Positions 12,126 to 24,444 of a stretch of 64,000 nucleotides of DNA are shown piece after piece; the stretch's first letter is position 1, and each line of letters begins with the position of its first letter. The stretch lies in NCBI GenBank assembly GCA_026027325.1, contig JAMSLZ010000003.1, positions 1,550,001 to 1,614,000 on the forward strand, written 5' to 3'. Both the position numbers and the translations under genes were made by a program. The DNA is from Actinomucor elegans (lineage: Eukaryota > Mucoromycota > Mucoromycetes > Mucorales > Mucoraceae). The notes beneath the pieces were generated by a model. The model was not told where the DNA came from. It saw only the letters and a program-made list of their open reading frames with translations, and did no database searches.

Positions 12126-15116
12126 TTACAAAACCTGGGTCATTGTCTCAGAAACCAAATTCAATTGCCTAACTGCATATTCAACCTCTATTTTTTCAGT
12201 TTGATCCTCCTCTTTGGATACAGAATGCGCCGTCTTCATAGAAGCGTTATCATCCTCAGTTGTTTTATGCTCTTCTTCTTGTGCGTCGCCATCTTCTTTT
12301 ACTGAATGTTTACCAACTGGTAGCTGTTCGGCAAATCGCTGGTGCAAGTTGGAATTCAATTCAGGCCTCGTTTTCTTCGGGGTGCCCACTGTTTGAATCC
12401 CCATTTCTTCCGCTCGTGTCACAGCCAAGCTGACTCTCTTGAAAAAAAAATAGTCAATATCAACAGCACTGGTAGGTTTATTTTTATTTATTTTGTATTA
12501 CCATGGCCAGTCTATACTCGAAATTATACTTTGTGTATCGTAATGCAGCTTCCCAAAAGCCTCTACCTCGGGATTTCTGATTCAAACTCCAACAAGTCAT
12601 TCCAACTTCCCTATAAAATGGATGGGAGAGGTTTGTAAACCATGACCTCTACGGATTTTGTATTTAAACTTACCAAAAGGTATAGGGAATAATCCATGCA
12701 TCAGCTTTCATTTTATCTTTTCGGTCCATAATCCAATTGAGATGGATAATGGATTCTTGAAATCGACCCATGGCATTCAAAATAGAAGCCTTTATCAGCA
12801 ATAATGTACCTCTTTGATCATCATACTGTGGTGGCGGTGTCTCTGGTAAAAGCTCTCTTGTCCGTATACTATACTCTAACTTCTCTGCATCTAAAATACG
12901 ACTCAAAGCATAATCTGTCAAAGCCAAATTCTGTTCCAACTGTATAGCATCCATCGACTCAAACGCATTGAACAGGTATAGGTATTCAAGAGCACACATG
13001 GTCATATCCATATCTTGGTATCCGCTTGATTGAAACAGCTTGACTTTACGTAGAATGTATTGCTCAATTCCTGATGTATTGATATTGTTCGTATTCTTGG
13101 ACTGTTTAACTAAAGTAGGAATCTCTGCAAAGGCTAGGATAGCATCTGTGCGTCGCCCCATCATATCAAGACAAGCACCTGTCAAATACTTGAATATCAC
13201 TGGAGACCAATAGTGTTCCTTGAATAGTAAATCAAAAATAGCTGCTGCGTCTTGCCAGTTGTTTTGCATCATGTAATTGAATCCCATTTCATAGCTGCAT
13301 ACATGCAACACTTCCACCTCTGCCCATTCATTTTTGCTAGTTTCAATGGCATATAAAAAGGATTGCGTAGAAAGTGTTAGATTACGAGCCAGGCGAGATG
13401 TACGTCCTGCGAAATAGAGAAACATGGCCGAGTTGGGATACACGCGTTGCGCATCTAGCAACGTTTCAATGGCTGGTTGTGTGTATTCTTGAGCTAGTAT
13501 TTGAGGACAGAGTTCCGTGAGCGTGGTATAATAAGCTAGTAACATCAGTGAAGCCATAGGCGATCTCGCGCGGCGATCTTCCAGGCATAATTTCAAAAGA
13601 GCGAAACCTAGGTGCTTGTCAGCCTTCCAGCCAAAGGCCGACACGATTCTAAGGATCTTGTTGGGTAACGATGAGAGTACAAGATGTACTGAGCCAATTC
13701 CAAACTGAATACCAGATATGGTGTCGCGATCAATGTATTCGTTGTGAAGCTGACCCATACGCTTGTATTCTTGCCAAACTATGCTATAACTCGCGTAAGC
13801 TATATACCGTTTATGTGTTAGTTGGATAAGTATTACATTTTGACCTTTTTCTATTTTACCTCTTCTCAAGTTCAATCCACATTTAATGTACCCAGCAATG
13901 TTTTCTTGTAAAAGATAGAGGATGCCCATCTGTAAACATGCTTCCGCTTTTGCTACGTGTGCTCTCAAAACACCATTGGGTATAGTATTTACTTTATGCA
14001 TCTCTAGAGCCTTGGGTCTAGCAGGCATCACATTGGTAGGGATACCCGTACCACGAGAGGATCGGATTGAATTGCAATAAGAAGTAAAATATTGTACCAT
14101 TGTATCACCAACGTTTCTTTTGGTGGCATTATCGATTTGTGCCGTCGCGAGATTGTATGTGCCCATAAGCACTTGGATCGCTTCTTGCGTCTTTTGAGTA
14201 TCGGTGATCTATTCAAACTGCTGATAAGTTTTTACATTGTTGGTATGTATCTTTTTTATTTTATTTTCTTTACCATAAGCGCTATATAATAGAACCAGGT
14301 TAGCTTTTTTTTTATATTTGTTCACTAAAAAATGCAATATACCTTTTAAAAACACCATAGATCCAAGGCCCAGCGCATGCAATGGATCTCTAAAGTATTA
14401 TTGTATCAACAAAAAAGACACCGAATGAATGGTTACATTTTTAACTCACTTGTTTGCGTTTTGCTCAAATAGTTTCTTTGCTTTCATAAATCGATTATTA
14501 AACAAATAATGTATAGCTTGAACGACTGGCTCATCTAGTAATTCAAAGAAAAAAGCTCAGTATTACCAAAAAAAAAAGAGAGGGAGAGCCAAGTACCTGC
14601 TTTTTCTTGTTCTCGAGGAGTTAGTGTATTTGGCGCTACTGATTTGGCATCCACATTGTCTAATACAATCAAGTTGGCAGTTGAAGTTGAATTATCATCA
14701 TACTTTTCATTTACACCGTGATCTAGCTCATAATCTACCACTACGGTGTCTTCTCGCTTGAGTTTTTTAGAGGATAAGGCAACCGTACATGGATTAGGTT
14801 TTTTGGTATTGATTTTAGCTTTTTGAAGCTCTACTTGTTCCGTTATCCCTTGTGCTGTTTGATGGTGTTGTTGCGCTGTTGATTTTTTTTCTTCTTCTTG
14901 CTCTTGTTCTACAAGCGAAGTCTGTAATGCGTTGATAACAAGCCCTAATTCAAGTGGTGCTGTATGATCATGATTACTATCTAAACTACTCATGCTTGAG
15001 CGACTGCTTAGCGAAGGGTTTGACGTCGCAAGATTATAATCAACTTCTTCCTCATCTTTGACTTCCAAGACAGCGGCATAAGAAGATTTTTGGGATATTG
15101 TGTTGCTTATGGACAT
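12126..15116 (-). CDS. TPR-repeat protein of the IML2 / TTC39 family
   Basis: Eight exons, 851 aa: 15116-14597, 14534-14450, 14389-14343, 14281-14274, 14208-13860, 13799-12674, 12610-12502, 12437-12126. A polar, low-complexity N-terminus of about 170 residues precedes the family core: HYLFNNRFMKAKKLF, DPLHALGLGSMVFLKALM, then GIQFGIGSVHLVLSSLPNKI, LRIVSAFGW, and FGWKADKHLGFALL, followed by tetratricopeptide-like helices (AMFLYFAGRTSRLARNL; WSPVIFKYLTGACLDMMGR) and an EYRLAMR terminal helix. Yeast Iml2 is an outer-mitochondrial/cytosolic protein linked to lipid droplets and inclusion-body clearance; TTC39 proteins have sterol roles in animals. Exon 4 is an 8-nt micro-exon needed to join FLK to ALMITDTQ. 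The 60-nt intron at 13859-13800 is a stop-free multiple of three, so retention would add 20 residues. The divergent neighbour is adrenodoxin reductase. Confidence 0.88.
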
Positions 15117-15976
15117 GATTAGTAGCTGTAATAATATAGCTTTTAAAAAAAGAATGAAAAAAAATAATCTAGCATCATTTAATATATATATATATACATG
15201 TGTTTCTGTGTAGTTGGGAAATAGGAGTCAATTGAGATGATGCATGGTCTAAATAGGAGTTGCGTGTGTACTCTTTCGATTTGTTTAAATATAATAATAA
15301 CAACGAAAATTCAGCAAGTGAAAGACCCTTGTTGGTCGATGTGATACAGTAGCTCCTTTATGTAAACTAAATAGATCGTCTCTAGTTCTGTACTGGTCGC
15401 ACTAATTACAATGATGTTACATGCTATTTATTATCCTCCCCTTCTTTGCTTTGCTCCTTGTGGTTTTCGAGGCTATATATCCAAGTAAAAAGGTGTACTA
15501 TCGAATTTTGATTTAATATATGCAAAGCACCACAAGTACAAACTAAATGTCAGTGATAAAAAGCCATAATACTCAAAAAAAAAAAAACTTGGAACTTTTT
15601 GTTAAATAGATTAAATAAACAACTTGCTAATTACAGATGTCGAAGAAATTTGCAGTGTAGATTATTATTAGCAACATGTGGGGCGATTTAAAGTTTTTCT
15701 AGATACAGTAGCTTATTTAAACTTGGATTGCTAATCAGATGTAATATGGAATCGAGGTCCATTGAGAGATCTATAGATTATCTGTTTTTTAATCATAAAA
15801 ATGGCCATTACATAAACAGGAAGCTCTGCTGTTCAAGATAATTGAATAACTGGCTCCGACTGATCCGCGCATCCAATCACAATTGTTTAAAATCTTACAA
15901 ATAAACTATTGCTGTTACAGTAACAGGTCTTAAAGGTTCCTTGTTCTTGCAAAAGCTTAAATTGTACTTTAGTAAT
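15117..15976. promoter_or_regulatory. Divergent intergenic region with a dispersed-repeat copy
   Basis: About 860 bp between the start codons of the IML2-like gene and adrenodoxin reductase, so both promoters lie here. It holds a TA dinucleotide tract near 15182-15196 and one copy of the dispersed repeat at about 15701-15784. Confidence 0.6.
15701..15784 (+). repeat. Dispersed intergenic repeat, copy A
   Basis: Contains AGATACAGTAGCTTATTT, then CTTGGATTGCTAATCAGATG, and the core GAGAGATCTATAGATTA, in the same order as copies D and E. Confidence 0.6.
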
Positions 15977-17496
15977 ATGTCTGTCATATCAAGAGCTTTT
16001 TCTACCGCTGTAGGCAAGCCTTTCAAATTAGCAATTGTCGGCAGTGGCCCTGCAGGTTTTTATACTGCCCATCGATTACTAAAGGAATGGCCCAACTCAC
16101 AAATTGACATGTTCGAAAGTCTACCTGTGCCTCATGGTCTTGTACGATTTGGTGTTGCTCCCGATCACCCAGAAGTGAAGGTAAAAAGAATATATAATAC
16201 AAATAGTTCTTCCCAAGGACTCAGTTTTTTCTTCTATAGAATGTCATGACGACCTTTGACAAAGTAGCTGAAGACGAACGTTTCCGTTTCATCGGTAACG
16301 TTACTATAGGCACCGATAAACATGGTCTTAGTATCAAAGAACTTCAGGCCAATTTTGATGCTGTTCTTTTGTCCTATGGCGCCAGTGAGGATAGAAAGAT
16401 GGGTATCCCAGGCGAGGATACATACGGAGTTGAATCGGCCCGAAACTTTGTGGGTTGGTATAATGGACATCCAAACTATAGAGAATTAGCGTTGCCTTTG
16501 GATGACACAGATACTGCTGTAGTAGTGGGTCAGGGCAACGTAGCCCTTGACATTGCTCGTATCTTGTTGAGTCCAATTGATGAATTGCGTAAAACTGATA
16601 TTACCGAATATGCCTTGGATGCTCTGTCAAAAAGTAGAATCAAGCATGTACATGTTGTTGGCCGTCGCGGACCAGTACAGGTACAGTTTGGCTATATGAT
16701 ATGGATTACTGGGCACTAATACTCTTCATAGGTCTCATTTACTTCTAAAGAGTTAAGAGAACAAATGTCCTTGCCTGGCGTTCAGTTCAATGCTGATATG
16801 GATCTTATCAAAAATGAAATCGCCGCATCTCAATCATTTATTAGCAAAAATCGACCTTTGAAGCGTTTGATGGGTCTATTGGAGAAGGGATCTCCTACGA
16901 AACAAGCAGATAAATCTTGGACAGCTCAATTCTTGCGAAGCCCTGTTGAAGTGTTGGCTAAGGATCAAAGAGTGAGTGGTATCAAATATGAAATCAATCG
17001 TTTGGAAGGCCCTTTGGAACAAAGAAAGGCAGTTGGTACAGGCGAGTACGAGACTCAGGAATGCGGGCTTATTTTTACCAGTATTGGATACAAGAGCGTA
17101 CCTATTGAAGGTGTCCCTTTTGATGCTCGTCAAGGTCGTGTACCAAATCGTTATGGTAAAATTGTGGAGGGTGAAAATGAAGTACCAGGCATGTACACCG
17201 CTGGATGGTTGAAGCGTGGGCCTACTGGTGTGATCGTGTCTACAATGACCGATGCTTATGAAACTGCAGATACAATTGTTGATGATTTGAAGAATGGGAA
17301 AGAAATGTTGGATCATAGCTCAACCAGGGCTGGAGCTGAGGGCTTGAAGGATATTTTCAAAGAGCGTCAAATTACTCCTGTTAGTTATAAGGATTGGAAG
17401 AAGATTGAAGCGCAAGAGTTTGCTTTGGGCGAAAAGCTTGGTAAACCTCGCGAAAAGTTTTCTAGAACCCAAGATATGCTGGCTGTTCTTGAATAA
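15977..17496 (+). CDS. ARH1: NADPH:adrenodoxin (ferredoxin) oxidoreductase, mitochondrial
   Basis: Exons 15977-16180, 16240-16680 and 16732-17496 give 469 aa. The start at 15977 is the first ATG; an in-frame TTG lies upstream, so ATG is preferred. It gives a basic, serine-rich presequence (MSVISRAFSTAVGKPFK) suited to mitochondrial import. The FAD-binding GxGxxG motif is VGSGPAGFYTA at residues 21-31, followed by [20 protein letters not shown], a family hallmark. The NADP-binding segment is VVVGQGNVALDIARIL, and HVVGRRGPVQVSFT and GMYTAGWLKRGPTGVI are also family-specific. It moves electrons from NADPH to the ferredoxin that feeds iron-sulfur cluster assembly and heme A synthesis in the matrix. 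Full length for the family, no lesions. Confidence 0.96.
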
Positions 17497-17799
17497 TTCA
17501 TTTTAATGCTACGACTATAGAATCGCCTACTTGTAAGATAATAGATATGTATGATAGTGATAGACATAAGGGCTTGACCGTGAAGTTTAAAATAAATAGT
17601 GATTAAAGTGAACTTTCTAGTCAATTGACAACTGAAGAGATAAGCTCTCATAATTGGTTAAAATAAGATATTCATATTATTTTACATACACCACAGTTTT
17701 TATGAGATTAATAAGTATCTTCAGTGGCATGAAAAAAATAGTATATTGCTCTCATTTTGTTCCTAGCTTCTTTGAATATTCCTGGTGTTTTAATAGGTG

Positions 17800-17893
17800 T
17801 AATAGCTTATTTTGAACATGTAATAGCTAATCTGATACAACATTACGTCTATATCGCTCGAGAGATCTGTTGATCATTAAATCTAGATCATGC
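17800..17893 (+). repeat. Dispersed intergenic repeat, copy E
   Basis: Contains AGCTTATTTTGAACATG, AGCTAATCTGATACAACATT and the core GAGAGATCTGTTGATCATTA followed by AATCTAGATC. Confidence 0.6.
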
Positions 17894-18164
17894 AAAATGC
17901 ATATTATATGACTAAAATGTAAATGAAACTATTGATCTTGGATAAAGATAGACGTTCTAATAAATGTATGTGCTCATTCTGTACTCTTAGGAATCGGTCA
18001 TTTTTAACTCTTTGACATTCTTTGACTGATTCCAGTTTAATGTTGTATGATGTATACATATTCAGAATGAATTATTTCATTTACAAAAACCATCATTCAA
18101 CCAAAGTGCTATGAATACAATATATTTTCACAATAGGCTATCAAGTACAATCTTTTTGATTAAT

Positions 18165-18245
18165 ATATCTAGTATTCAACAAATCTCTCGGATGATCTTG
18201 GTTTAATGATGTGTGGTTAGCGTTCTAAATTCAGTATTAGCTGCG
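18165..18245 (-). repeat. Dispersed intergenic repeat, copy in minus orientation
   Basis: On the minus strand it reads GCAGCTAATACTGAATT, then ACATCATTAAACCAAGATC and CCGAGAGATTTGTTGAA, matching the order of the plus copies with more divergence. Confidence 0.45.
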
Positions 18246-18421
18246 ACATCTTTTTTTATAATTATACCATCCACCAAATCGTAAATCAAGGCATGCCAAT
18301 GTAATATATATATATATGTAGTAATTCCACTCTCTGGAACGCGATCTGTTTCTTTATTTTCTTATTACGTAGCTCGCATTGTTTTCTTCATCTTGCCTCT
18401 CAGAATAATCAAAAAAGAATT

Positions 18422-18637
18422 ATGCCACTGTTTTCTTCACCAAGATTTGCCAGATCGATTAAAGCACCTCTTAAAATGCGATGGTATATGACTTTCGGTC
18501 TGTTCGTCACCAATTTGCCAATTATAGGTTTGATGGGTTACACGCCCCAGTACTCGGTCGACCTCTTTCTAATTCTTTGTTTTAAATACAAATACCATAC
18601 AATGGCAAAAAGTGTGGTTCGTCATGATTTTGGCTAG
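18422..18637 (+). CDS. Small hypothetical protein, one possible membrane segment
   Basis: An ATG after a pyrimidine-rich stretch opens a 71-codon frame with a basic start (MPLFSSPRFARSIKAPLKMR) and one hydrophobic stretch (MTFGLFVTNLPIIGLMGY). Alternatively a 46-nt intron (GTATAT at about 18483 to ATTATAG) can be removed, giving a 39-residue protein ending RPLSNSLF. I recognise neither version. The position, about 180 bp upstream of RanBP1, also allows it to be part of that gene's upstream region. Low confidence. Confidence 0.3.
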   Translation: MPLFSSPRFARSIKAPLKMRWYMTFGLFVTNLPIIGLMGYTPQYSVDLFLILCFKYKYHTMAKSVVRHDFG

Positions 18638-18816
18638 AAAGCCATTTAACTTGAGACCTTGTGTTAAAGATCTGGAGCTGATAATTATGATTAACGCATT
18701 CAATCTCCGTTACACTTGTGCGCGTCAGGCGACGTAATCGTGTCCCTTCTTTGTTTAAATCACATCCATCCATCCATCCGTTTCATCTATCTCTCTCTCT
18801 CTATTTGATTATAACC

Positions 18817-19476
18817 ATGGCTGATACTGAAGAAAAGAAGATTGTCGAACAAGTAAATTAAAATAAACACTGCGAAAATGAAACAAAATATTAATATTTT
18901 TTTTTGATAATAGCAAGAAGAAGAAGTTGAATCCCCTGATGTTCACTTTGAACCCATCGTCAAGTTGGAAGAAGTCGAAGTAAAGACTAATGAAGAACAC
19001 GAAGATGTCCTTTTCAAAATGTAAATAATGCGAAAGAGAAAGACGCGCTATGTATTCAATTCTCATCTTTTTTTTTTGTTCGTGTAATTAGGCGCGCCAA
19101 GTTGTTCCGTTACAATAAAGATACCAAGGAATGGAAGGAACGCGGTACTGGCGATGTCAAGTTCTTGCAACACAAGGAAACCAAGAAGGTCCGTTTGTTG
19201 ATGCGTCGTGACAAGACCCTCAAGGTCTGTGCCAACCATCTTGTCGATTCTCTCATGAAGCTTTCTCCCAACGTTGGTTCCGACCGTTCTTGGGTTTGGA
19301 ACGTCACTGCCGATGTCTCTGACGGTAAGCCCGAAGCTGAGACTTTGGCTATTCGTTTCGCCAACTCTGAAAACGCCAACCTCTTCAAGGAGAAGTTCGA
19401 AGAAGTTCAAAAGATTAATGAAGAGTTATCCAAGAAGGACGATGAGAAGAAAGATGAAAAGAAGGAAGATGCTTAA
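18817..19476 (+). CDS. YRB1: Ran-binding protein 1
   Basis: Exons 18817-18852, 18914-19020 and 19092-19476 encode 175 aa. The start codon sits in a good context (ACCATGG) after a CT-rich leader. A short acidic N-terminus leads into a single RanBD1 domain spanning most of the protein: [59 protein letters not shown] and [20 protein letters not shown]. The C-terminus is a lysine/glutamate/aspartate tail. RanBP1 binds Ran-GTP in the cytoplasm, helps release it from export complexes and stimulates RanGAP. The second intron splits the Met codon before RAKLF. Codon usage is highly biased, in keeping with an abundant protein. Confidence 0.96.
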
Positions 19477-19910
19477 ATGATAGTATTTTCTTTTTTGATA
19501 TAAAGATGTGTAATTGACATTATCCCCCCCAACACTATTTACTTTTTTTTTATTTCTTTTTTTCTTTTGTTCTATTTAAACAAGAAAAAAACTAAACTCT
19601 CTTTACAGCTTTCACCCATCATATCAACCCTTTTTTTAATAAATACATATCTTTTACAGTGTTTTGAACAAAAAAAAACGAACTATTATAGTGTGTTTAT
19701 TGTGCTGCGCTTTTTAGATTTTTACTGCGCGTTGATTGTACTACATCTACACACTGTTTCCATCACTCAAATGCATAAGCGGTTCTCGATTTAGAAAATC
19801 CGCCAAATATCACTCAAATGAAGGCGATAAATCAATAAACGCGCGAAGGTTACTTGATACAGTAAAAAAAAAATGAGAGTGGATCTTGAGCTTTATAAGA
19901 TGTAATAATT

Positions 19911-19980
19911 AATTCTGAACTTGGATTACCAATTAAATGGGACATTGGAAGAGAGATCTGTAGATCATTATATACTAATG
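19911..19980 (+). repeat. Dispersed intergenic repeat, copy B
   Basis: Contains CTGAACTTGGATTACCAATT and the core GAGAGATCTGTAGATCATTA. The same order is seen in copy A. Confidence 0.6.
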
Positions 19981-20063
19981 AATGAAATTCGTATGATGTA
20001 CTGCCAATTATTAATTAGTTGTGATATGTACATGGATTATGTTGTAATTAAATAAAGATTTTA

Positions 20064-20150
20064 GTAGATACAGCAGTTCATTTTAAGCATGAATTACTTG
20101 TTGAATACGACATTTGACCGAGATCTAAAATCTATAGTCTGATTAATAGA
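20064..20150 (+). repeat. Dispersed intergenic repeat, copy C
   Basis: Contains TAGATACAGCAGTTCATTTT, then CATTTGACCGAGATCT. The TTTGACCG block is shared with copies at 48502 and 42922. Confidence 0.55.
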
Positions 20151-21321
20151 AATTGTATATAAATTACTGCCTATCATTAGTATTTTATTATATTTAATTA
20201 GATCTGACGTTTGATCATCCATGGAGATGATGAAAAAGAAGGTACAATTTTGCACAATATTTTTGAATGACGTAAAAGAAGTATAGAAACGTAATTTATA
20301 AGTAATGTAAATCGATGATGTTTGAAGATATACCATCATATTTTTTTTTCGTATTTTATCGCTGAAAATGTGCGAAATACAATCGTATTTGCAAACCAAA
20401 AAAAAGTCAAATCAAACTCTCTGAATTGACAAGACCTTTGCACCTTTCGACGCGTTATTCAATTTTATATAGTTTATTTAGTTTTTGGGGTACTATTTTT
20501 ACTTATCAAAAATCGGATTAAAATCAATGTCAAAAGAGTATAAATTTCAATTGTCAATGAAAATGCAGCATGATGGCAGGCAATATACTGTGTATTTTTC
20601 TGTCGATGATATGAAATGACAACCTTATTCACCATATTTAATAGTATATCTGCAATTTTTTTATAATATTAAAGGGATGGTTTGTTCATGTAAAACAAAG
20701 AAAAGTATATAGTGCTGCTTTATCATAATTAACTTACAACTTTTTTTTTGTAAGAGAGCAAGCTTCGGTTCTATTTTAGATCCTTATATCGTCTATAACC
20801 TTGTACACCATGCGATACATAAGTGAAAAATCAGGTCCGATGCAACCATGATATTGATCTTTGGATTACATGAAAATCCCCAAGTTATACTTGTCATATA
20901 CACCGTTCAATGACTTTTTGACCATCGCTCAAAAGTCTGATTGGTTTCACACGTTAAAGAGGCTTTGTAGATGCTCAAAACAGTGACGCCTCTGTAAGTA
21001 ACGGTTAATTGTACAACAGTAACATTAGAAAACGTGTAAGCTTTTTTTTTTTACTCTTTCCAGAAATATAATGATATGATTAACGTCTTTATAGCTTCCC
21101 AGTAGAAGAAAAGAGTTTTTTTTAGTCCGGTGAGATTCAAGAAGTTTACACTCAATGCTAATAATATTATATAACATTTTATTAACATTATGTGTTACAA
21201 TGATCCAGCAATTTAAGTTAAAATAGTGTGGTCAAGAACAGCAACCCAGCCAGAGACAAACATATGAATTTCTTAGCACTTGGCGCACTTTTTTACCTTT
21301 TCATTAGTTAATAATTATATT

Positions 21322-21984
21322 ATGATCTTCAAGACAAAACAGATTTTTTTATATTCAGTTATACTTGTAGTGTTTTTTATATTTATGCTATTTAGTATAC
21401 TGTATGAAACTAATCTGAACGTCGAACGGCTCATCTCGCAAAGAATATCTGTTGTTATTTTAACCAAGGATGGAGAAAGAAATACTCAACTATTGAAAAC
21501 TCATTTTCCTTAAGCAAGAATAGCGCTTGGAAACAACATGACTCTACAAGGATCCTTAGAAGATATATATAAAGAGAAATACATACAAGAGCTAGAACAT
21601 TTTGTGGACAACGGTAAAACCATGCTAATCATACTCTTGGAAGACGACGTTATACCTGTTTATACCAATACAACGCTATGGTATCATTTAGCAATCAATA
21701 CTGTACCACTATTCTCCAATGACCTCGCCAACTTTGATTGCTCCAAACGAGGATTATATTTAACAACTGGATCAAGTGATAACAAGTCGCTATGTAGAAT
21801 ATTTTCAAAGGAAACCTTGCATGCACAAATTCGGTGTTTGCGATCGATTCCTGACCCAATCGATATTACAATACCTTATTGCCAGGAACAACTCAATATA
21901 GTACAAAAGCGGTTCCTGGTATTTGTTCATAGTGGAATGCCTTCACTTATTGGGCACCCTGCATCGTTTGATTTTCAGACTTAA
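21322..21984 (+). pseudogene. PGAP4-like membrane glycosyltransferase remnant with in-frame stop
   Basis: From ATG 21322 the frame gives a short cytosolic tail, one strong membrane segment (IFLYSVILVVFFIFMLFSIL) and a lumenal start ISVVILTKDGERNTQLL, then meets TAA at 21511-21513. The same frame continues without another stop to 21984 and includes LIILLEDDVIP, which resembles the EDD-type catalytic segment of PGAP4/TMEM246-like GalNAc transferases acting on GPI anchors in the Golgi. Total about 220 codons, shorter than the roughly 400 of the family, so it is probably also truncated. No GT-AG pair was found that would remove the stop. The family call is tentative. Confidence 0.45.
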
Positions 21985-22783
21985 TACCTATATCGTCCCG
22001 TTGAGAAAACAAAAGTAATGTTTTCATGACTCCTGCACGTCGTAGAATAAAATAAAAAAAGTGTTGTAAATATGCAAGCTGTGTTATATTTTGTCTTAAT
22101 TCATCCCATATTGTAAAACTTTTCGACAGATATTTCATTAATATCCGACACGACTTTTGTATGGTCAAAAGGAACTAATTCATCACATAACAAGTGAAAA
22201 TATAAAGAATCAGCTAACTGACTTTCGATTGGACAAAATTTACTGAGTTTTATTTGTTTATAATAATGGGAGGCAGTCGTTAAAAGATTACAGGTAAGTT
22301 TCATCCCTAGATATGATTTCTATTTAAGCAAATATCGTATAAACTAGATATAGGTGTTGTAATAAAAGCTGTAGGAATATACATTGTCCATCCAATTGCG
22401 TAAAAATCATGGTATATATACTAATATAATTTTGTGTGGGTTTTCGATTTATTGATTTTAGGCAAACATGTCAATATTGTTATATGTATAAAATTATAAA
22501 ACAATGGTTACCTATATCTTTTTAAATGAAAAATACTTTCCAAAAAAAAATCGTGCTTCTATAATGCAAATTGTATTTTAGAAAAATTGGTATAATCGGC
22601 TTCAAGGGGAATACCTGCTAGGCAAAATTCAAATTAAGCGCCCAATCACGTTGCACACCAAACAGTCACATCGTGGCTTTTTTCTTCCTTGATTTTTTCG
22701 GGACTACTCGAACTACCTGACATAGAAAATCTGCCTGTCAAATTTTTTTCTCTTAACCTTTCTGTTCATTTCAATACATAACG
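21985..22783. other. Intergenic, no gene seen
   Basis: About 800 bp between the PGAP4-like remnant and CBF5. The last 100 bp should be the CBF5 promoter and leader; only pyrimidine-rich stretches are visible. Confidence 0.5.
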
Positions 22784-24444
22784 ATGGCCGATAAAACAGT
22801 TATTAAGCCTACCGCTTCAGCTCCTGCTATCGACACTTCCAGCTGGCCTCTTCTCTTGAAGGTTGGTCCCGAGATTTCGTTAGAGAACACCCTATGAACC
22901 TCGAATTGACTCTTTTGATTTTATTATATAATTTAGAATTACGATCAATTGAATGTTCGTACTGGCCATTACACTCCCATTCCCAGCGGTTGTTCTCCTT
23001 TGAAGCGTCCTCTTGACGAATACGTCCGCTATGGTGTTATTAATCTCGACAAGGTTGGAAATATATTCTGTTTTGCCTTGTACATCCATACTGATTTTTG
23101 TTTTTAGCCTGCTAACCCTTCCTCTCACGAAGTTGTTGCTTGGATCAAGCGTATTCTCCGTGTTGAAAAGACCGGTCACAGTGGTACTCTTGATCCCAAG
23201 GTTACCGGTGGTTTGATTGTTTGTGTCGACAGAGCTACTCGTTTAGTCAAGTCTCAACAAGGTGCTGGTAAGGAATACGTCTGTATCCTTCGTCTTCACG
23301 ATGCTATTGAGAGTGAAAAGAAATTGTCTCAGGTATGCATTACAGGATTGATGAAAGAAAAAGGATATGGGTCGAACTAACTCTTTTTTTTTGTAGGCTA
23401 TTGAAACCTTGACTGGTGCTCTTTTCCAACGTCCCCCTCTTATTTCCGCTGTCAAGCGTCAATTGCGTGTTCGTACAATTCACGAGAGCAAGTTGCTTGA
23501 ATTTGATAACGACCGTCATCTCGCTGTTTTCTGGGCCTCTTGTGAAGCTGGTACTTATATGCGTACTCTCTGTGTTCACTTGGGTCTTTTGCTCGGTGTT
23601 GGTGGCCATATGCAAGAACTTCGTCGTGTTCGTTCTGGTACTACTTCTGAAAATGTATGTAAACCAATGAATATGAAATGACCCATTACTGACATTGATT
23701 GAATAGGATGATATTGTTACTATGCATGATGTTTTGGATGCCCAATGGTTATATGATAACACCAAGGATGAGAGCTACCTTCGTCGCGTCGTTCGTCCTT
23801 TGGAATCTCTTTTGACCAGCTATAAGCGTGTCGTAGTTAAGGATAGTGCTGTCAATGCTATTTGTTATGGTGCCAAGTTGATGCTTCCCGGTCTTTTGCG
23901 TTTCGAAAGTGGTATTGAGATTAACGATGAGATTGTTTTGATGACTACCAAGGGTGAAGCTATTGCTCTTGCCTATGCACAAATGACTACTTCTGTCATG
24001 GCTACATGTGACCATGGTGTGGTTGCTAAGGTTAAGCGTGTTATTATGGAGCGTGACACATATCCTCGTAGATGGGGTATGGGTCCTGTTGCTTTGGCCA
24101 AGAAGAAGCTCAAGACTGAGGGTAAGCTTGACAAGTACGGTCGTATCACTGACGAAACACCTGCTGTTTGGAAGTCTGCTTATGTTGACTATGCCAATAA
24201 CACTGATGGTAAGCAACCTGCACCTGTTTTCGGTCAATCTTCAGAAGCTATCGTAGCTGCTGCAGGTATGGCACCCAAGATCACTGTTCTTGACGTTGCT
24301 GCCAAGGATAATGCTTCAGCTAAGCGTCCTCTTGAAAATGGTGCTGAAACCGAGTCTGAACCCAAGAAGGCCAAGAAGGAGAAGAAGGAGAAGAAGGACA
24401 AAAAGGACAAAAAGGAGAAGAAAGAGAAGAAGAGCAAGGCTTAA
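22784..24444 (+). CDS. CBF5: H/ACA snoRNP pseudouridine synthase (dyskerin)
   Basis: Exons 22784-22861, 22937-23053, 23108-23332, 23397-23654 and 23707-24444 give 471 aa. The order is a dyskerin-like N-terminal segment ([20 protein letters not shown]), the TruB catalytic domain with [14 protein letters not shown] (catalytic Asp about residue 94) and [17 protein letters not shown], then [14 protein letters not shown] and [14 protein letters not shown] motifs. A PUA domain follows ([20 protein letters not shown]), then a lysine/glutamate-rich tail with [12 protein letters not shown] repeats. The protein converts uridine to pseudouridine in rRNA and snRNA guided by H/ACA RNAs, in the nucleolus, and supports telomerase RNA in many organisms. 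Length and tail match fungal Cbf5. Codon bias points to high expression. Confidence 0.97.

Larger units (their letters stand above)
17497..18421. other. Intergenic with two dispersed-repeat copies
   Basis: About 920 bp of AT-rich DNA. Repeat copies lie at about 17800-17893 (plus) and 18165-18245 (minus). A short TA tract is at 18304-18316. No gene of its own was recognised. Confidence 0.55.
19477..21321. other. Intergenic with two dispersed-repeat copies
   Basis: About 1.8 kb, AT-rich. The first 100 bp should hold the RanBP1 3' UTR. Repeat copies lie at 19911-19980 and 20064-20150. Open frames up to 101 codons (20094-20399, minus) lack any recognisable motif. Confidence 0.5.

Noticed and set aside
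23749..24237. 162-codon open frame antisense to CBF5
   Set aside because: Shadow of a strongly codon-biased exon; no start context, splice sites or motif of its own.
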